A stretch of 64,000 bases of DNA from contig NZ_JAXRUV010000005.1 in the NCBI RefSeq assembly GCF_034497705.1, positions 62,001-126,000 on the forward strand, read 5' to 3'. Under the pieces are notes generated by a model. It saw nothing but the letters and a program-made list of their open reading frames with translations. It was not told the origin of the DNA and ran no database searches. Origin of the DNA: Marinococcus luteus_A. GTDB lineage: Bacteria; Bacillota; Bacilli; Bacillales; Marinococcaceae. A program made the position numbers and the translations under genes. Positions 42,901-51,166 of the stretch are shown here, in pieces (positions within the stretch are counted from its first letter, which is position 1; the number at the start of each line of letters is the position of its first letter).

Positions 42901-43013
42901 AAATTTATGTTTATTCCTTATATGAGCGGGAACAGTTTAAGTGTTCCCACTTATTTGAGGGACAAAAAAATATATGCATGGTGGAAATGTTTGGACAATA
43001 GCGCCTAAAACAT
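42901..43013. other. Untranslated spacer upstream of ectD
   Basis: It holds a GGGAACA/TGTTCCC hairpin (about 42928-42949) and A-rich sequence, no gene. Together with the hairpin at 43014 it is the distal part of the ectD leader region. Confidence 0.4.
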
Positions 43014-43051
43014 AAGCCAGAAAAGACCTGTCTCTTTTCTGGCTTTTTTGC
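43014..43051 (+). terminator. Hairpin with T tract in the ectD upstream region
   Basis: AAGCCAGAAAAGA pairs with TCTTTTCTGGCTT, followed by TTTTGCG. It ends 200 bases before the ectD start and could attenuate a leader transcript. It is related to hairpins at 28837 and 46458. Confidence 0.65.
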
Positions 43052-43254
43052 GTTCAAAAGCCGATTTACTCCTCTCCCGGGCTTATTGTTCTTTTGTTTT
43101 CGCTATGCATTATTTTTATCTTTTGTTCTACATGCAACCAGGCATGCAGCCGGTGCACAAAAAGAACCATTATTTTTTCCACACCCACGTTAAAGCGGGA
43201 TTCTACAGCCCGCAATCATTCTTTATTTTAAAAAATTTTTAGGAGGACTCGAAA

Positions 43255-44190
43255 ATGGCAATCGATAAGTACCCATCCAGACAGGGCGATCATAAGGAAA
43301 TCATGGACCGGAAGGACCCTGTTGTTCACGGCGGTTCGGATTTTGACGGCCCGCTGCAGAAGGAAGAACTGGACTTTTACGACGAGAACGGCTACCTCAT
43401 GCTCCAGAAGCTGTTTACCGATGAGGAAGTCGAGATGATGAAGCGCGAGCTCCGGGAAACGATGAAGCGCAACGAGGAGCGTGACGCGCCCGATGTGATC
43501 AAGGAGCCGAACAGCAACGAAGTCCGCTCCGTGTTTGAAATCCACAAGGACAGCGGGTTCTTTGAAATGCTCGCCAAAAACGAGCGCATTGTCAAAGCCG
43601 CCCAGCAGATCCTCGGCAGCCAGGTGTATATGATGCAGTCCCGGATAAACTTTAAGCCAGGCTTTAAAGGTAAGGAGTTCTACTGGCATTCGGATTTTGA
43701 AACCTGGCACATGGAGGACGGCATGCCGGACATGCGTGCGCTCAGCTGCTCGATCATCCTGACGGACAACTACGAGTTCAACGGCCCGCTCATGCTGATC
43801 CCGGGCTCGCAGAAATGGTACGTCTCCTGCCCGGGCACGACGCCGGAGGACAACTTCAAGCAGTCGCTCAAAAAGCAGGAGACCGGCGTGCCCGACAACG
43901 AAAGCATGGAATGGCTCACGGAGCAGGCCGGCGGCCAGATTGACCGCGCGACCGGCCCGGCGGGCTCGGTGCTCTTCTTTGACTGCAACACGATGCACGG
44001 CTCGGCCGGCAACATTTCGCCGTACCCGCGCAGCAACGTCTTCTTCGTGTTCAACTCGGTGGAAAACAAGCTCGTCGATCCGTTCAGCGGCCAGGAGCCG
44101 CGTCCGGAATTTCTGGCCAACCGCCAGGACACTTCCGCAATTGAACCAACTTCGGCATCCCTTACAGAAAGCACAAAATCTTTTAAGTAA
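43255..44190 (+). CDS. ectD: Ectoine hydroxylase
   Basis: Fe(II)/2-oxoglutarate dioxygenase that turns ectoine into 5-hydroxyectoine, a stronger stress protectant. The 311-residue protein shows the iron triad His145, Asp147 (in FYWHSDFETWHMEDG) and His248 (NTMHGSAG), and the EctD-type RALSCSIILTDNYEFNGPLM and GPAGSVLFFDCNTMHG. The ATG is eight bases after AGGAGG. ectABC is not adjacent, so ectoine must come from elsewhere. The gene body has much higher GC than its neighbours (44 of 60 bases at 43921-43980), while its last ~60 bases return to the local level. A terminator follows. Confidence 0.95.
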   Translation: MAIDKYPSRQGDHKEIMDRKDPVVHGGSDFDGPLQKEELDFYDENGYLMLQKLFTDEEVEMMKRELRETMKRNEERDAPDVIKEPNSNEVRSVFEIHKDSGFFEMLAKNERIVKAAQQILGSQVYMMQSRINFKPGFKGKEFYWHSDFETWHMEDGMPDMRALSCSIILTDNYEFNGPLMLIPGSQKWYVSCPGTTPEDNFKQSLKKQETGVPDNESMEWLTEQAGGQIDRATGPAGSVLFFDCNTMHGSAGNISPYPRSNVFFVFNSVENKLVDPFSGQEPRPEFLANRQDTSAIEPTSASLTESTKSFK

Positions 44191-44205
44191 TCCTCAAACC
44201 CTTCC

Positions 44206-44233
44206 CGGGCCGCAAATGCGGCCCGTTTTTTTT
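44206..44233 (+). terminator. Terminator of ectD
   Basis: CGGGCCGC pairs with GCGGCCCG around AAAT, followed by a run of eight T. Confidence 0.9.
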
Positions 44234-44259
44234 GTTTCTTTGCCGTCTTTACAGTACAA

Positions 44260-44294
44260 AAAAACCGATCCAGTCATTTTCGCTGATGGATCGG
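44260..44294 (-). terminator. Terminator of the DUF2254 gene
   Basis: CCGATCCA pairs with TGGATCGG; the A run on the plus side makes a T tract on the minus strand. Confidence 0.8.
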
Positions 44295-44301
44295 CTTCGC
44301 T

Positions 44302-45738
44302 TTATTCCTTTTCTTGTTTTCTGCGATCTACCAGTTTCTTTTCCAGTAAATCTTTTTCTACAAAATCATCAATCATTTCATAAAATTTACCTTTATCATT
44401 CACCGAGCCTGAAAGCTGCTCCAAATGGTTCATAAACGTGATTTGGTCATAATCCTGCGGAAGTTTCCCGGAATAATTGCGGGCAATGCTTTTACCGTAA
44501 TGCCAGCAGCAATTTTTGTCCTTTGTTTCCAGGGCTTTTGATAAAATGACCAACGCTTCAAGGAGCGTCAAAGTTACGCCGGGCTTTTCTTCTGCATAAG
44601 AAGCAATGTAGGTAAAAGCGGAATATACGTAATAAGAAAACTGTTCGTCTTTCATAATCAACCGTAGCGTATCGTTATCATCGGTTAAATATGAAGTAAA
44701 ACGGGTCACCTTTGAAATGGAAAATATAAGATCCGTTAACTGATAGATAGCATCCTGTGCTGTCATTGGTTCGTCGTTTCCAAGCGCTTTAATCGCAATT
44801 TCGGTCAATTTCCGGATCCCAAATTCGATGTCCTGTACTTCTGTTTTACTTTTTCCGAGATACATCAGGTTACGGTACTTTTTTTCATTTACAGGCAGAT
44901 CCGGCTCTTCACTTGTCTTCCAATAAGAAAAAATGGGAATGCCTTCAAGCACAAAATCCCCAATCCGGCGATCCAGTCGTACTACAATGCCGTCTTTGGC
45001 TGCTTCTTTCACGATTTTGCCAAAATCTATAACCTGGATAAAGCCGGTCGTTTCACTTGCGACAACATTGGGCTCTCCTTTTGTTTCCGGCTCGCGTACC
45101 TCACTTTTATTTTTAGCGCGGTGTGCTTCGAGATCATAAAGCAGCGTATTGAGAATCCGCTGCTGCGATTCCTCTTTCATGTTCGTCGTAATGCTTGGCA
45201 CCTGCATCCATTTCGTTGCATGGTTGATAAACATAATGAAGTTTATTACCGAAACGGCTGTAGCTAATACACCGAGTACGGGGAACACTGTATACTGCTC
45301 CATCGAGGAATTCAAAAAGAAAAATCCAATCAGCAGGAAAAAGAAACATAAATTAAAGATACCGATAGAATGCTGGGTTCTTCGGTCCGAGATAAAATTA
45401 AACAAAACCCGTGGTGTAAACTGGCCGGAAAAGCTCGTCAAAACGACGAGAATGGAGTTAAACGTAAAAGCGTTTAACGTGAGTACGCCCGAGAGCAGCG
45501 TACTGTACATTGTCTGGGTTAATGAATACCCTGTTGATAAGATTGGCGCCATGGCGAATGCAGGCTCAAGCCCGAATTCCACGTAATAGGCCCCAATGGC
45601 TAAAAGTACGGCCAGAATGATATAAATGGCCGGGAGCACCCAAAGACTCGACCGTAGTTCGTACCATCGCTGTCTTGAGGACATACTTTTAATCTGCCGT
45701 AATTTTTTAGGCATTAGCTGCTGTAAATAATATTTCAA
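44302..45738 (-). CDS. DUF2254-family membrane protein
   Basis: About 478 residues. Four hydrophobic helices lie in the first ~180 residues, with the family pattern SSLWVLPAIYI, then FNSILVVLTSFSGQFTPRVLFNF. The rest is a large soluble domain, with ETTGFIQVIDFGKIVKEAA and RIGDFVLEGIPIF. DUF2254 proteins are widespread in Bacillus relatives but their function is not known. A GTG at 45747 has no ribosome site, so I prefer a TTG at 45738 behind AAAGGTGA, though the choice is uncertain. Two hairpins separate it from the UspA gene upstream on the same strand. Confidence 0.85.
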   Translation of the reverse strand: MKYYLQQLMPKKLRQIKSMSSRQRWYELRSSLWVLPAIYIILAVLLAIGAYYVEFGLEPAFAMAPILSTGYSLTQTMYSTLLSGVLTLNAFTFNSILVVLTSFSGQFTPRVLFNFISDRRTQHSIGIFNLCFFFLLIGFFFLNSSMEQYTVFPVLGVLATAVSVINFIMFINHATKWMQVPSITTNMKEESQQRILNTLLYDLEAHRAKNKSEVREPETKGEPNVVASETTGFIQVIDFGKIVKEAAKDGIVVRLDRRIGDFVLEGIPIFSYWKTSEEPDLPVNEKKYRNLMYLGKSKTEVQDIEFGIRKLTEIAIKALGNDEPMTAQDAIYQLTDLIFSISKVTRFTSYLTDDNDTLRLIMKDEQFSYYVYSAFTYIASYAEEKPGVTLTLLEALVILSKALETKDKNCCWHYGKSIARNYSGKLPQDYDQITFMNHLEQLSGSVNDKGKFYEMIDDFVEKDLLEKKLVDRRKQEKE

Positions 45739-45806
45739 TTCGTTCACCTTTTCTATTGCTTTAATCTGCTGGCAGCGTCATCCATGGTGGGAAATTCCCA
45801 TACATG

Positions 45807-45858
45807 GAGCCTTCCCCCGCACAAGCGGGAGGAAGGCTCTGAAGCAGTTATGCTGCTT
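45807..45858 (-). terminator. Two consecutive hairpins between the UspA and DUF2254 genes
   Basis: GAGCCTTCC-CCCGC pairs with GCGGG-A-GGAAGGCTC (45807-45839), and AAGCAG pairs with CTGCTT just beside it. The T runs are poor, so the ends may be stabilising rather than strong terminators. Confidence 0.5.
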
Positions 45859-45871
45859 TAGTTATTAGCGT

Positions 45872-46330
45872 TTATTTTTTTACTGCTTCTTTGGTCGATA
45901 TGACCTTCACGTCACACTTTGCTTTTTTCTGAATGGCTTTAGCTGTGTTACCGAGAAAAAGCCGGTCTACTTTGGACGATCCAGTCTCGCCGATAACGAT
46001 CATGTCGATATTATATTTTTCACAAAGATTTTCCATTTCCTTTTTTGGAATTCCTACCTCAAGAACGGTTTCCACGTCTTTGACCCCGTTCTCCTCTGCC
46101 ATTTCTTTATACGCCTTCAAGCGTGATTGCGCCTGATTTTTCAATCTGCCAAAACCATGTGGGTCCATACGTTCCAGGGAGGCGTAGCCGTTTTTATCCA
46201 TTACAAACGCGATGATCAGCGTAGCGTTATTTTCCTCTGCCAATTCCTTTGCTTTATAAAATGCGTCATTGGACGCGCCTTCGAGAGCTTCTACTCCTAC
46301 GAGTATACGATTAATTTGTGCCAATTTCAT
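45872..46330 (-). CDS. Universal stress protein with altered nucleotide motif
   Basis: A 152-residue UspA-like protein starting NRILVGVEALEGASNDAF. The nucleotide motif reads GETGSSKVDRLFLGNTA, so the final GS/T is GN, and the Asp of the VD-S start is Glu. ATP binding may be weakened. The ATG is behind GAAAGGAAAG. It is transcribed towards DUF2254 with two hairpins between. It adds to three other Usp genes in the window (positions 2435, 3584, 42415). Confidence 0.88.
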   Translation of the reverse strand: MKLAQINRILVGVEALEGASNDAFYKAKELAEENNATLIIAFVMDKNGYASLERMDPHGFGRLKNQAQSRLKAYKEMAEENGVKDVETVLEVGIPKKEMENLCEKYNIDMIVIGETGSSKVDRLFLGNTAKAIQKKAKCDVKVISTKEAVKK

Positions 46331-46457
46331 CTTTCCTTTCTTGTTTTAAATTTTTAAATTGCCTATTTCAGCTTTCTGTTTAAACTTTCGTAAAAATCGC
46401 CTATATCTGCTCTGTTTTTCGTCGTTTGAATCTAATGTTCGCCTAAAAAAATATAAA

Positions 46458-46493
46458 AAGCCAGAAAAAGAACGATTATCCTTTTTCTGGCTT
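46458..46493 (-). terminator. Terminator-like hairpin, member of a repeated family
   Basis: AAGCCAGAAAAAG pairs with CTTTTTCTGGCTT. On the minus strand it is followed by TTTATATTTTTTTAG. It stands in the divergent region between the UspA and DCC genes, and its partners are at 28837 and 43014. Confidence 0.5.
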
Positions 46494-46571
46494 ATGTTCT
46501 GGCTTTTATATCCATCCATTTCCGCCGCATATGAAATTGTCGCCCTGCCACACCCGGACGTTTTTGTTTTT

Positions 46572-47018
46572 ATGGCGTTACTGGGAAAATACCCGTACAA
46601 TATACTTGTTAAACGTTCACAGATTCGTGTGTTTGAAATTCCTTCAAAGGACAGATGCTCTATCCATTACTTATTTTTCGACAAATACTGCCCGCCCTGT
46701 CGTGCAGCCGTGCGTATTTTTCAATTTTTTGATCTGTACCGCCGCTGCCAGTGGGTTCCCATTCAGGAAGCCCGGCTTCTTCCCGGGGACTACCCTTATC
46801 TATCCTCAAGAAATGCGGCCCACGAGCTGCATATGTGCACAGATCAGGGAGTGGTGCTTCATGGTTTTTATGCCTTACGCCGGCTGCTCCTTGCTATTCC
46901 GCTCAGCTTTCTCCCGGCTGTTCTTCTCTACCTCCCGTACGCTGAGCGTATCGGAGTGCCACTGTACAGCCTGATTTCCAAAAGCCGTCTAAAGCATATT
47001 TCTTTTAAGAATAGTTAG
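46572..47018 (+). CDS. DCC-family (DUF393) thiol oxidoreductase-like protein
   Basis: The central FFDKYCPPCRAAVRIFQF matches the D-x-x-CP-x-C motif of the DUF393 family, and the C-terminal AVLLYLPYAERIGVPLYSLI with a late Arg is typical. It is related to the copy at 57045-57440. The start is unsure: the frame is open far upstream, the ATG at 46572 has no ribosome site, and a GTG at 46629 would give ~129 residues, the usual length. Biochemical function of the family is not established; the CxxC suggests redox chemistry. It has a terminator downstream. Confidence 0.65.
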   Translation: MALLGKYPYNILVKRSQIRVFEIPSKDRCSIHYLFFDKYCPPCRAAVRIFQFFDLYRRCQWVPIQEARLLPGDYPYLSSRNAAHELHMCTDQGVVLHGFYALRRLLLAIPLSFLPAVLLYLPYAERIGVPLYSLISKSRLKHISFKNS

Positions 47019-47038
47019 CAGCCTGCACATACAGAAAA

Positions 47039-47076
47039 AGCCCATCCCTCCGGATACAACCTGGAGGGATGGGCCT
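47039..47076. terminator. Bidirectional terminator
   Basis: GCCCATCCCTCC pairs perfectly with GGAGGGATGGGC between the converging DCC and aldo/keto reductase genes. Confidence 0.9.
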
Positions 47077-47083
47077 GCTTTTA

Positions 47084-48067
47084 TTACCGGTTCACCGTCT
47101 TCATTCCTTCTTCTGGATACCGCATGCCTGCGGCAGCGCCTTTAGGAGCAATGTCATCAATTGCTTTCATATCGGAATCCGTAAGCGTAACCTGCAGACT
47201 GTTAATATTTTCTTCCAGGTACGTGCGCCGTTTTGTCCCCGGAATTGGCACTACCCCCTGTTCCCTCAACCAGGCAAGGGCCAGCTGGGAGGCTGTGCAT
47301 TCTTTTTCCTCAGCTAATTCCTTCATTTTATCCACGAGTTCAAGATTTTTATTGAAATTTTCTCCCTGAAACCTTGGAGAAAAGCGGCGGAAATCATCCT
47401 CTTCCAGATCCTCAAACTGCTTGATCTGTCCGGTTAAAAACCCGCGCCCCAGCGGGCTGTAAGCCACAAAGGAAACTCCCAGGTCCTTGCAAAGCGGCAG
47501 AATTTCATCCTCCACGTCCCGGCTCCACAACGAATATTCTGTCTGCAGAGCTGTAATCGGATGCGTATCATGGGCTTTGCGAATCGTTTCCGGTGCTGCT
47601 TCTGACAACCCGAGGTACCGGACTTTTCCGGCGTCTACGAGTTCCTTCATTGCACCTACGGTTTCTTCAATAGGTACATCAGGGTCCACCCTGTGTTGAT
47701 AATACAAATCAATAGTATCAATACCGAGACGCTTCAGGCTGGCATCGCATGCCTGCTTAACGTATTCCGGGCGACCGTTTACTTCACCTGTCAGCTCGCC
47801 TTTATCACTGTAGACATTCCCGAATTTTGTGGCAAGCACTACCTCTTCCCGCCGGTTTTGAATCGCTTCTCCAACCAGGCGTTCATTTGTTATGGGGCCG
47901 TACATATCAGCTGTATCGAGAAAGTTAATGCCGTGGTCAAGCGCCGTGTGTATCGTTTTCTTCGACTCTTCATCGTTTAATTTGCCATAAAAAGCGGACA
48001 TTCCCATACATCCTAGACCGATAGGAGACACATGCAGGTCACTGTTGCCAAGCTGTCTTTTTTCCAT
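47084..48067 (-). CDS. Aldo/keto reductase
   Basis: A 327-residue TIM-barrel NADPH enzyme. Catalytic residues appear in order: NFLDTADMYGP (Asp, Tyr), VLATKFGN (Lys) and DLYYQHRVDPD (His). The cofactor end has VPIPGTKRRTYLEENI. It is of the YakC/IolS-like group that reduces aldehydes and sugars. It lies 99 bases downstream of a UbiD-like gene on the same strand, possibly cotranscribed. The substrate is unknown. Confidence 0.92.
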   Translation of the reverse strand: MEKRQLGNSDLHVSPIGLGCMGMSAFYGKLNDEESKKTIHTALDHGINFLDTADMYGPITNERLVGEAIQNRREEVVLATKFGNVYSDKGELTGEVNGRPEYVKQACDASLKRLGIDTIDLYYQHRVDPDVPIEETVGAMKELVDAGKVRYLGLSEAAPETIRKAHDTHPITALQTEYSLWSRDVEDEILPLCKDLGVSFVAYSPLGRGFLTGQIKQFEDLEEDDFRRFSPRFQGENFNKNLELVDKMKELAEEKECTASQLALAWLREQGVVPIPGTKRRTYLEENINSLQVTLTDSDMKAIDDIAPKGAAAGMRYPEEGMKTVNR

Positions 48068-48166
48068 TACAGGTATTCATCCCTTCTGGATTGTTGACTC
48101 TGCTATTTCAAACAGGTGTCTTTCTGTTCACGCTTCTGTTCCATTTTAAACATTTTCAGCAAACTA

Positions 48167-49984
48167 TTATTTCTTTAAGTCGATCCGTTCCATAAGATTA
48201 TCTACCCGGCGCTCCACATTTTCATCCGGAAGCAGTGGCGGTGCATGGTGTGGCTTGATGCGGGCATCGATGATCAGACTGTCGCATCCCCAGTGCTTGT
48301 TTTCATAAAAGCTGTTCACGCCATGAATATCATGAGAAGGATTGCTGCGCGTAAAAACAGCCCACAGGAAATTTCGCATCGTATCACTGACAAAGCTACT
48401 GTCATCGCAGATGATAATCATCGGAGTTTCTTTAACATCCCATTTCTGGTCGAGGCTCGAAGCGAAAACAGCTATTTCTTCAGCTGCCTTTTTGTAATTG
48501 TCAAATTCCGGTGCCTCCACCGCAATTATGCCCGGCATGACAATCTTAGGCGAATGCATCGGACTGTCAGCCGGGAAGCCGTCCGGCACTCGTTGGCAAA
48601 GATCCCGCTTCACATCCCCATAAGCCGCGATAACTACCTTGCTTCCCTCATTCAGCCCTTCTCCGCTGTAATCAAGCGTATCGATCGTCGTTTTAGTCTG
48701 AAAATGAAGGTCGCGGTGCAGATTAATCCGCTCAAGCATGTATGTGAAAAAATCCTCCTCCTGATGCGTATCAAGCTCTCTTTCCTGTTCCGCTGTAATA
48801 AATAAATATTTGGCTAGGCTCAACTGACCTGTGCCAAGAATACGATTGGCAATTGTCAGCAGTTCCGCCGGCTGTTTGACGCTTTGAAACGGTGTATACC
48901 GTTCACTGCCAATTGCCAGCAGCAGCGGATGCACCCCTGCAGCGTCTACTGCGTGAACTTCTTTAACCCCGGTAATTTCCTGTTTGATCGCTTCCCCTGT
49001 CATTTCATGGATCACTGCACCAAACGACGTGTCCTCCTGCGGCGGGCGGCCGACGACCGTAAACGGCAGGATAGCTTTATCTTTGGCATATACCTTATGC
49101 ACTTTCATGACCGGGAAGTCATGCGTCAGGCTGTAATAGCCCAGATGGTCACCAAACGGCCCTTCCGGCTTCGTGTCTTCCGGATAAATATCGCCGGTAA
49201 TAACAAAATCGGCGTCATGGTTAATGCAGTAGCCGTCTTCATAGCTGTACTGAAAACGACGCCCGGACAGCATGCCGGCAAACATCATTTCACTCAGCCC
49301 TTCCGGAAGAGGCATCACTGCTGAAATAGTGTGAGCGGGAGGGCCGCCGAGAAAAATACTGACCTTCAAAGGCTCTCCCCTGGCTACGGCCTTCGCCTGA
49401 TGCACACCAATACCACGCTGAATCTGATAATGCAGTCCTACCTCTTCATCGGGGATAAAGTCATTTCCGCTAAGCTGTACCCGGTACATGCCGAGGTTGG
49501 CATTCATCGGTCCCAATTTTTCCGGGTCTTCTGTATATACCTGTGGCAGGGTAAGAAACGCGCCGCCATCCCGCGGCCAGTGCTGAATCATCGGCAGGTC
49601 GCTGATGCTCACTTCCCGAAAGTCTTCCGCAACGCCTTTCTTCTTCTTCGGAAGCGCTTTTACTGCCGTCAGGCCGCTCGTCATGTTACGGAGCGGATGC
49701 TTCAGCGCCTGCACAGGATCATTTCTCATCGTAATAACATTTTGCACCTGCTTCCAGTTTTTTCTAAAAATGAATTTGCTGCGTTCAACCGTGCCAAATA
49801 AATTAGAAACAGCCTGGAACTGGCTTCCTTTTACATTTTCAAATAAAACGGCCGGCCCTTCCTGCTCATAGAACCTTAAATGAATGGAAGCCATCTCCAG
49901 GTAGGGATCGACTTCTTCTTTGATTCTTACTAAATGGCCGTGCTTTTCAAGATCTTCTACGCATTCGTTGAGGTTTTGATACAT
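48167..49984 (-). CDS. UbiD-family prenylated-FMN decarboxylase
   Basis: A 605-residue protein matching the UbiD family throughout: PRDGGAFLTLPQVYTEDP, then GIGVHQAKAVARGEPLKVSIF, EGPFGDHLGYYS (with the acid triad Glu and Asp-His), and HGVNSFYENKHWGCDSLIID near the end. Enzymes of this family decarboxylate unsaturated acids with prenyl-FMN, as in aromatic acid metabolism. Its flavin prenyltransferase partner UbiX is not in the window. The start ATG is behind AAGGATGAAGG. The substrate cannot be read from sequence. Confidence 0.87.
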   Translation of the reverse strand: MYQNLNECVEDLEKHGHLVRIKEEVDPYLEMASIHLRFYEQEGPAVLFENVKGSQFQAVSNLFGTVERSKFIFRKNWKQVQNVITMRNDPVQALKHPLRNMTSGLTAVKALPKKKKGVAEDFREVSISDLPMIQHWPRDGGAFLTLPQVYTEDPEKLGPMNANLGMYRVQLSGNDFIPDEEVGLHYQIQRGIGVHQAKAVARGEPLKVSIFLGGPPAHTISAVMPLPEGLSEMMFAGMLSGRRFQYSYEDGYCINHDADFVITGDIYPEDTKPEGPFGDHLGYYSLTHDFPVMKVHKVYAKDKAILPFTVVGRPPQEDTSFGAVIHEMTGEAIKQEITGVKEVHAVDAAGVHPLLLAIGSERYTPFQSVKQPAELLTIANRILGTGQLSLAKYLFITAEQERELDTHQEEDFFTYMLERINLHRDLHFQTKTTIDTLDYSGEGLNEGSKVVIAAYGDVKRDLCQRVPDGFPADSPMHSPKIVMPGIIAVEAPEFDNYKKAAEEIAVFASSLDQKWDVKETPMIIICDDSSFVSDTMRNFLWAVFTRSNPSHDIHGVNSFYENKHWGCDSLIIDARIKPHHAPPLLPDENVERRVDNLMERIDLKK

Positions 49985-50086
49985 ATGCAGCCCTTCATCC
50001 TTCCGAATTGTATTTCACTTTCTATACTTATTTTAGTACATTTTCACTTGAGGCTGTGTTTATTTACCTTATGGCTTCCGTTTTCT

Positions 50087-51022
50087 TCACGCCGGCGCAG
50101 GCTTTGCCCGCTCCTTTTGCGGCAGGGACAAATAAACGACCATGCCAAGTATCAGACACGCGCCCACGCTCTGATAGAAACCAAACGGCACGTGCAGCCA
50201 CCATACCGAAGCCAGAATAGCGGCTAGAGGCTCCAGGCATCCTAAAATACTTGTTTCCTGCGGCTTTAAATATTTCAGGCTTTCCAGGTAAAACCAAAAA
50301 GCAATCATAGTGCCGAAAATAACGACAAAAATCACGCTCCCGGCCATGCTCCATGTCCAGCTCTCCCATGCGGTGTCCCACGGGGCATGCATAAAACTTA
50401 CAGCTGCTCCCCCGACAGTCATCGCCCACCCGATTACATTCATAGAGCCCCACGCTGCCAATAGAGGACCTGCGTACAGGGTATAAAAAGCAAGCGCCAC
50501 GCCGGAAAGAATACCCCAGACTACTGCTTCCGGCGGCACAGATAATTCGGCCAGCTGTCCATCTGTCAGCAGCAGGAACGTGCCGGCAAGTCCCATCAGC
50601 ACAGCGCCCGAGTCCCGTGTATTCCAATATGTATGCCGGACGGTAAGCAGGTAAGCAAGAATGAACACCGGAGCCAAATATTGCAGCAGCGTGGCCACAG
50701 CTGCGTTTCCGCTTTCAATGGAAGCCATGTATGTATACTGAACGGCGAGCATCCCGAATAAACCAAATATAAGCACTGCCCCTGCGCTCTTCTTCTGCTT
50801 CCAGACCCCGGTTACTTTTTCTTTATTTCCAAGCATTAAAGAAATAGTTAACAGGAGGATGCCCGAGAGAAGCAGCCTGACAGCCACCAGCCACTCCACA
50901 GGCAGGCGGTAGGTTTCAAAAATATACTGCGATACTGTTCCTCCAATACCCCAGAGGGAGGCTCCGCTTATTACCAGCAAAAAGCCTGCCGTGCGTCGTT
51001 TTTGTACAGTCTGCATCATCGG
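50087..51022 (-). CDS. EamA/DMT-superfamily transporter
   Basis: About 311 residues with ten hydrophobic helices in two repeats, as in RhaT/EamA proteins: GFLLVISGASLWGIGGTVSQY at the start, and LKYLKPQETSILGCLEPLAAILAS in the second repeat. Members export amino acids or metabolites. I use the ATG at 51022 behind AAAGGACACC rather than an upstream ATG with a weak site. It is next to UbiD (about 100 bases apart) and transcribed the same way, but a functional link is unknown. Confidence 0.85.
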   Translation of the reverse strand, partial: PMMQTVQKRRTAGFLLVISGASLWGIGGTVSQYIFETYRLPVEWLVAVRLLLSGILLLTISLMLGNKEKVTGVWKQKKSAGAVLIFGLFGMLAVQYTYMASIESGNAAVATLLQYLAPVFILAYLLTVRHTYWNTRDSGAVLMGLAGTFLLLTDGQLAELSVPPEAVVWGILSGVALAFYTLYAGPLLAAWGSMNVIGWAMTVGGAAVSFMHAPWDTAWESWTWSMAGSVIFVVIFGTMIAFWFYLESLKYLKPQETSILGCLEPLAAILASVWWLHVPFGFYQSVGACLILGMVVYLSLPQKERAKPAPA

Positions 51023-51127
51023 TGTCCTTTCTATTGCCAGTTTCAGCTGCATCTACTTCTATTATACGCAAAAAGCGCTGCCTGGTTAAACTGTTGCCTT
51101 AAGGTTTTCTGCCTGTCTGGATACCAA

Positions 51128-51155
51128 AGCGCCGCCCCTTTTCAGGAGCGGCGCT
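51128..51155 (-). terminator. Terminator of the proline dehydrogenase gene
   Basis: AGCGCCGC(C)CC pairs with GG(A)GCGGCGCT around a TTTTCA loop. Confidence 0.65.
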
Positions 51156-51166
51156 GCATGAACTTT

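Noticed and set aside
43048..43242. 64-codon frame in the ectD leader ending in the ribosome site
   Set aside because: It starts with TTG without a ribosome site, has odd composition, and crosses hairpins; more likely untranslated leader.
43228..43998. Minus-strand frame of 256 codons opposite ectD
   Set aside because: Arg- and His-rich product typical of antisense frames in GC-rich genes.
46531..46974. Second plus-strand frame overlapping the DCC gene
   Set aside because: The DCC motif lies in the other frame; no frameshift is needed to explain it.
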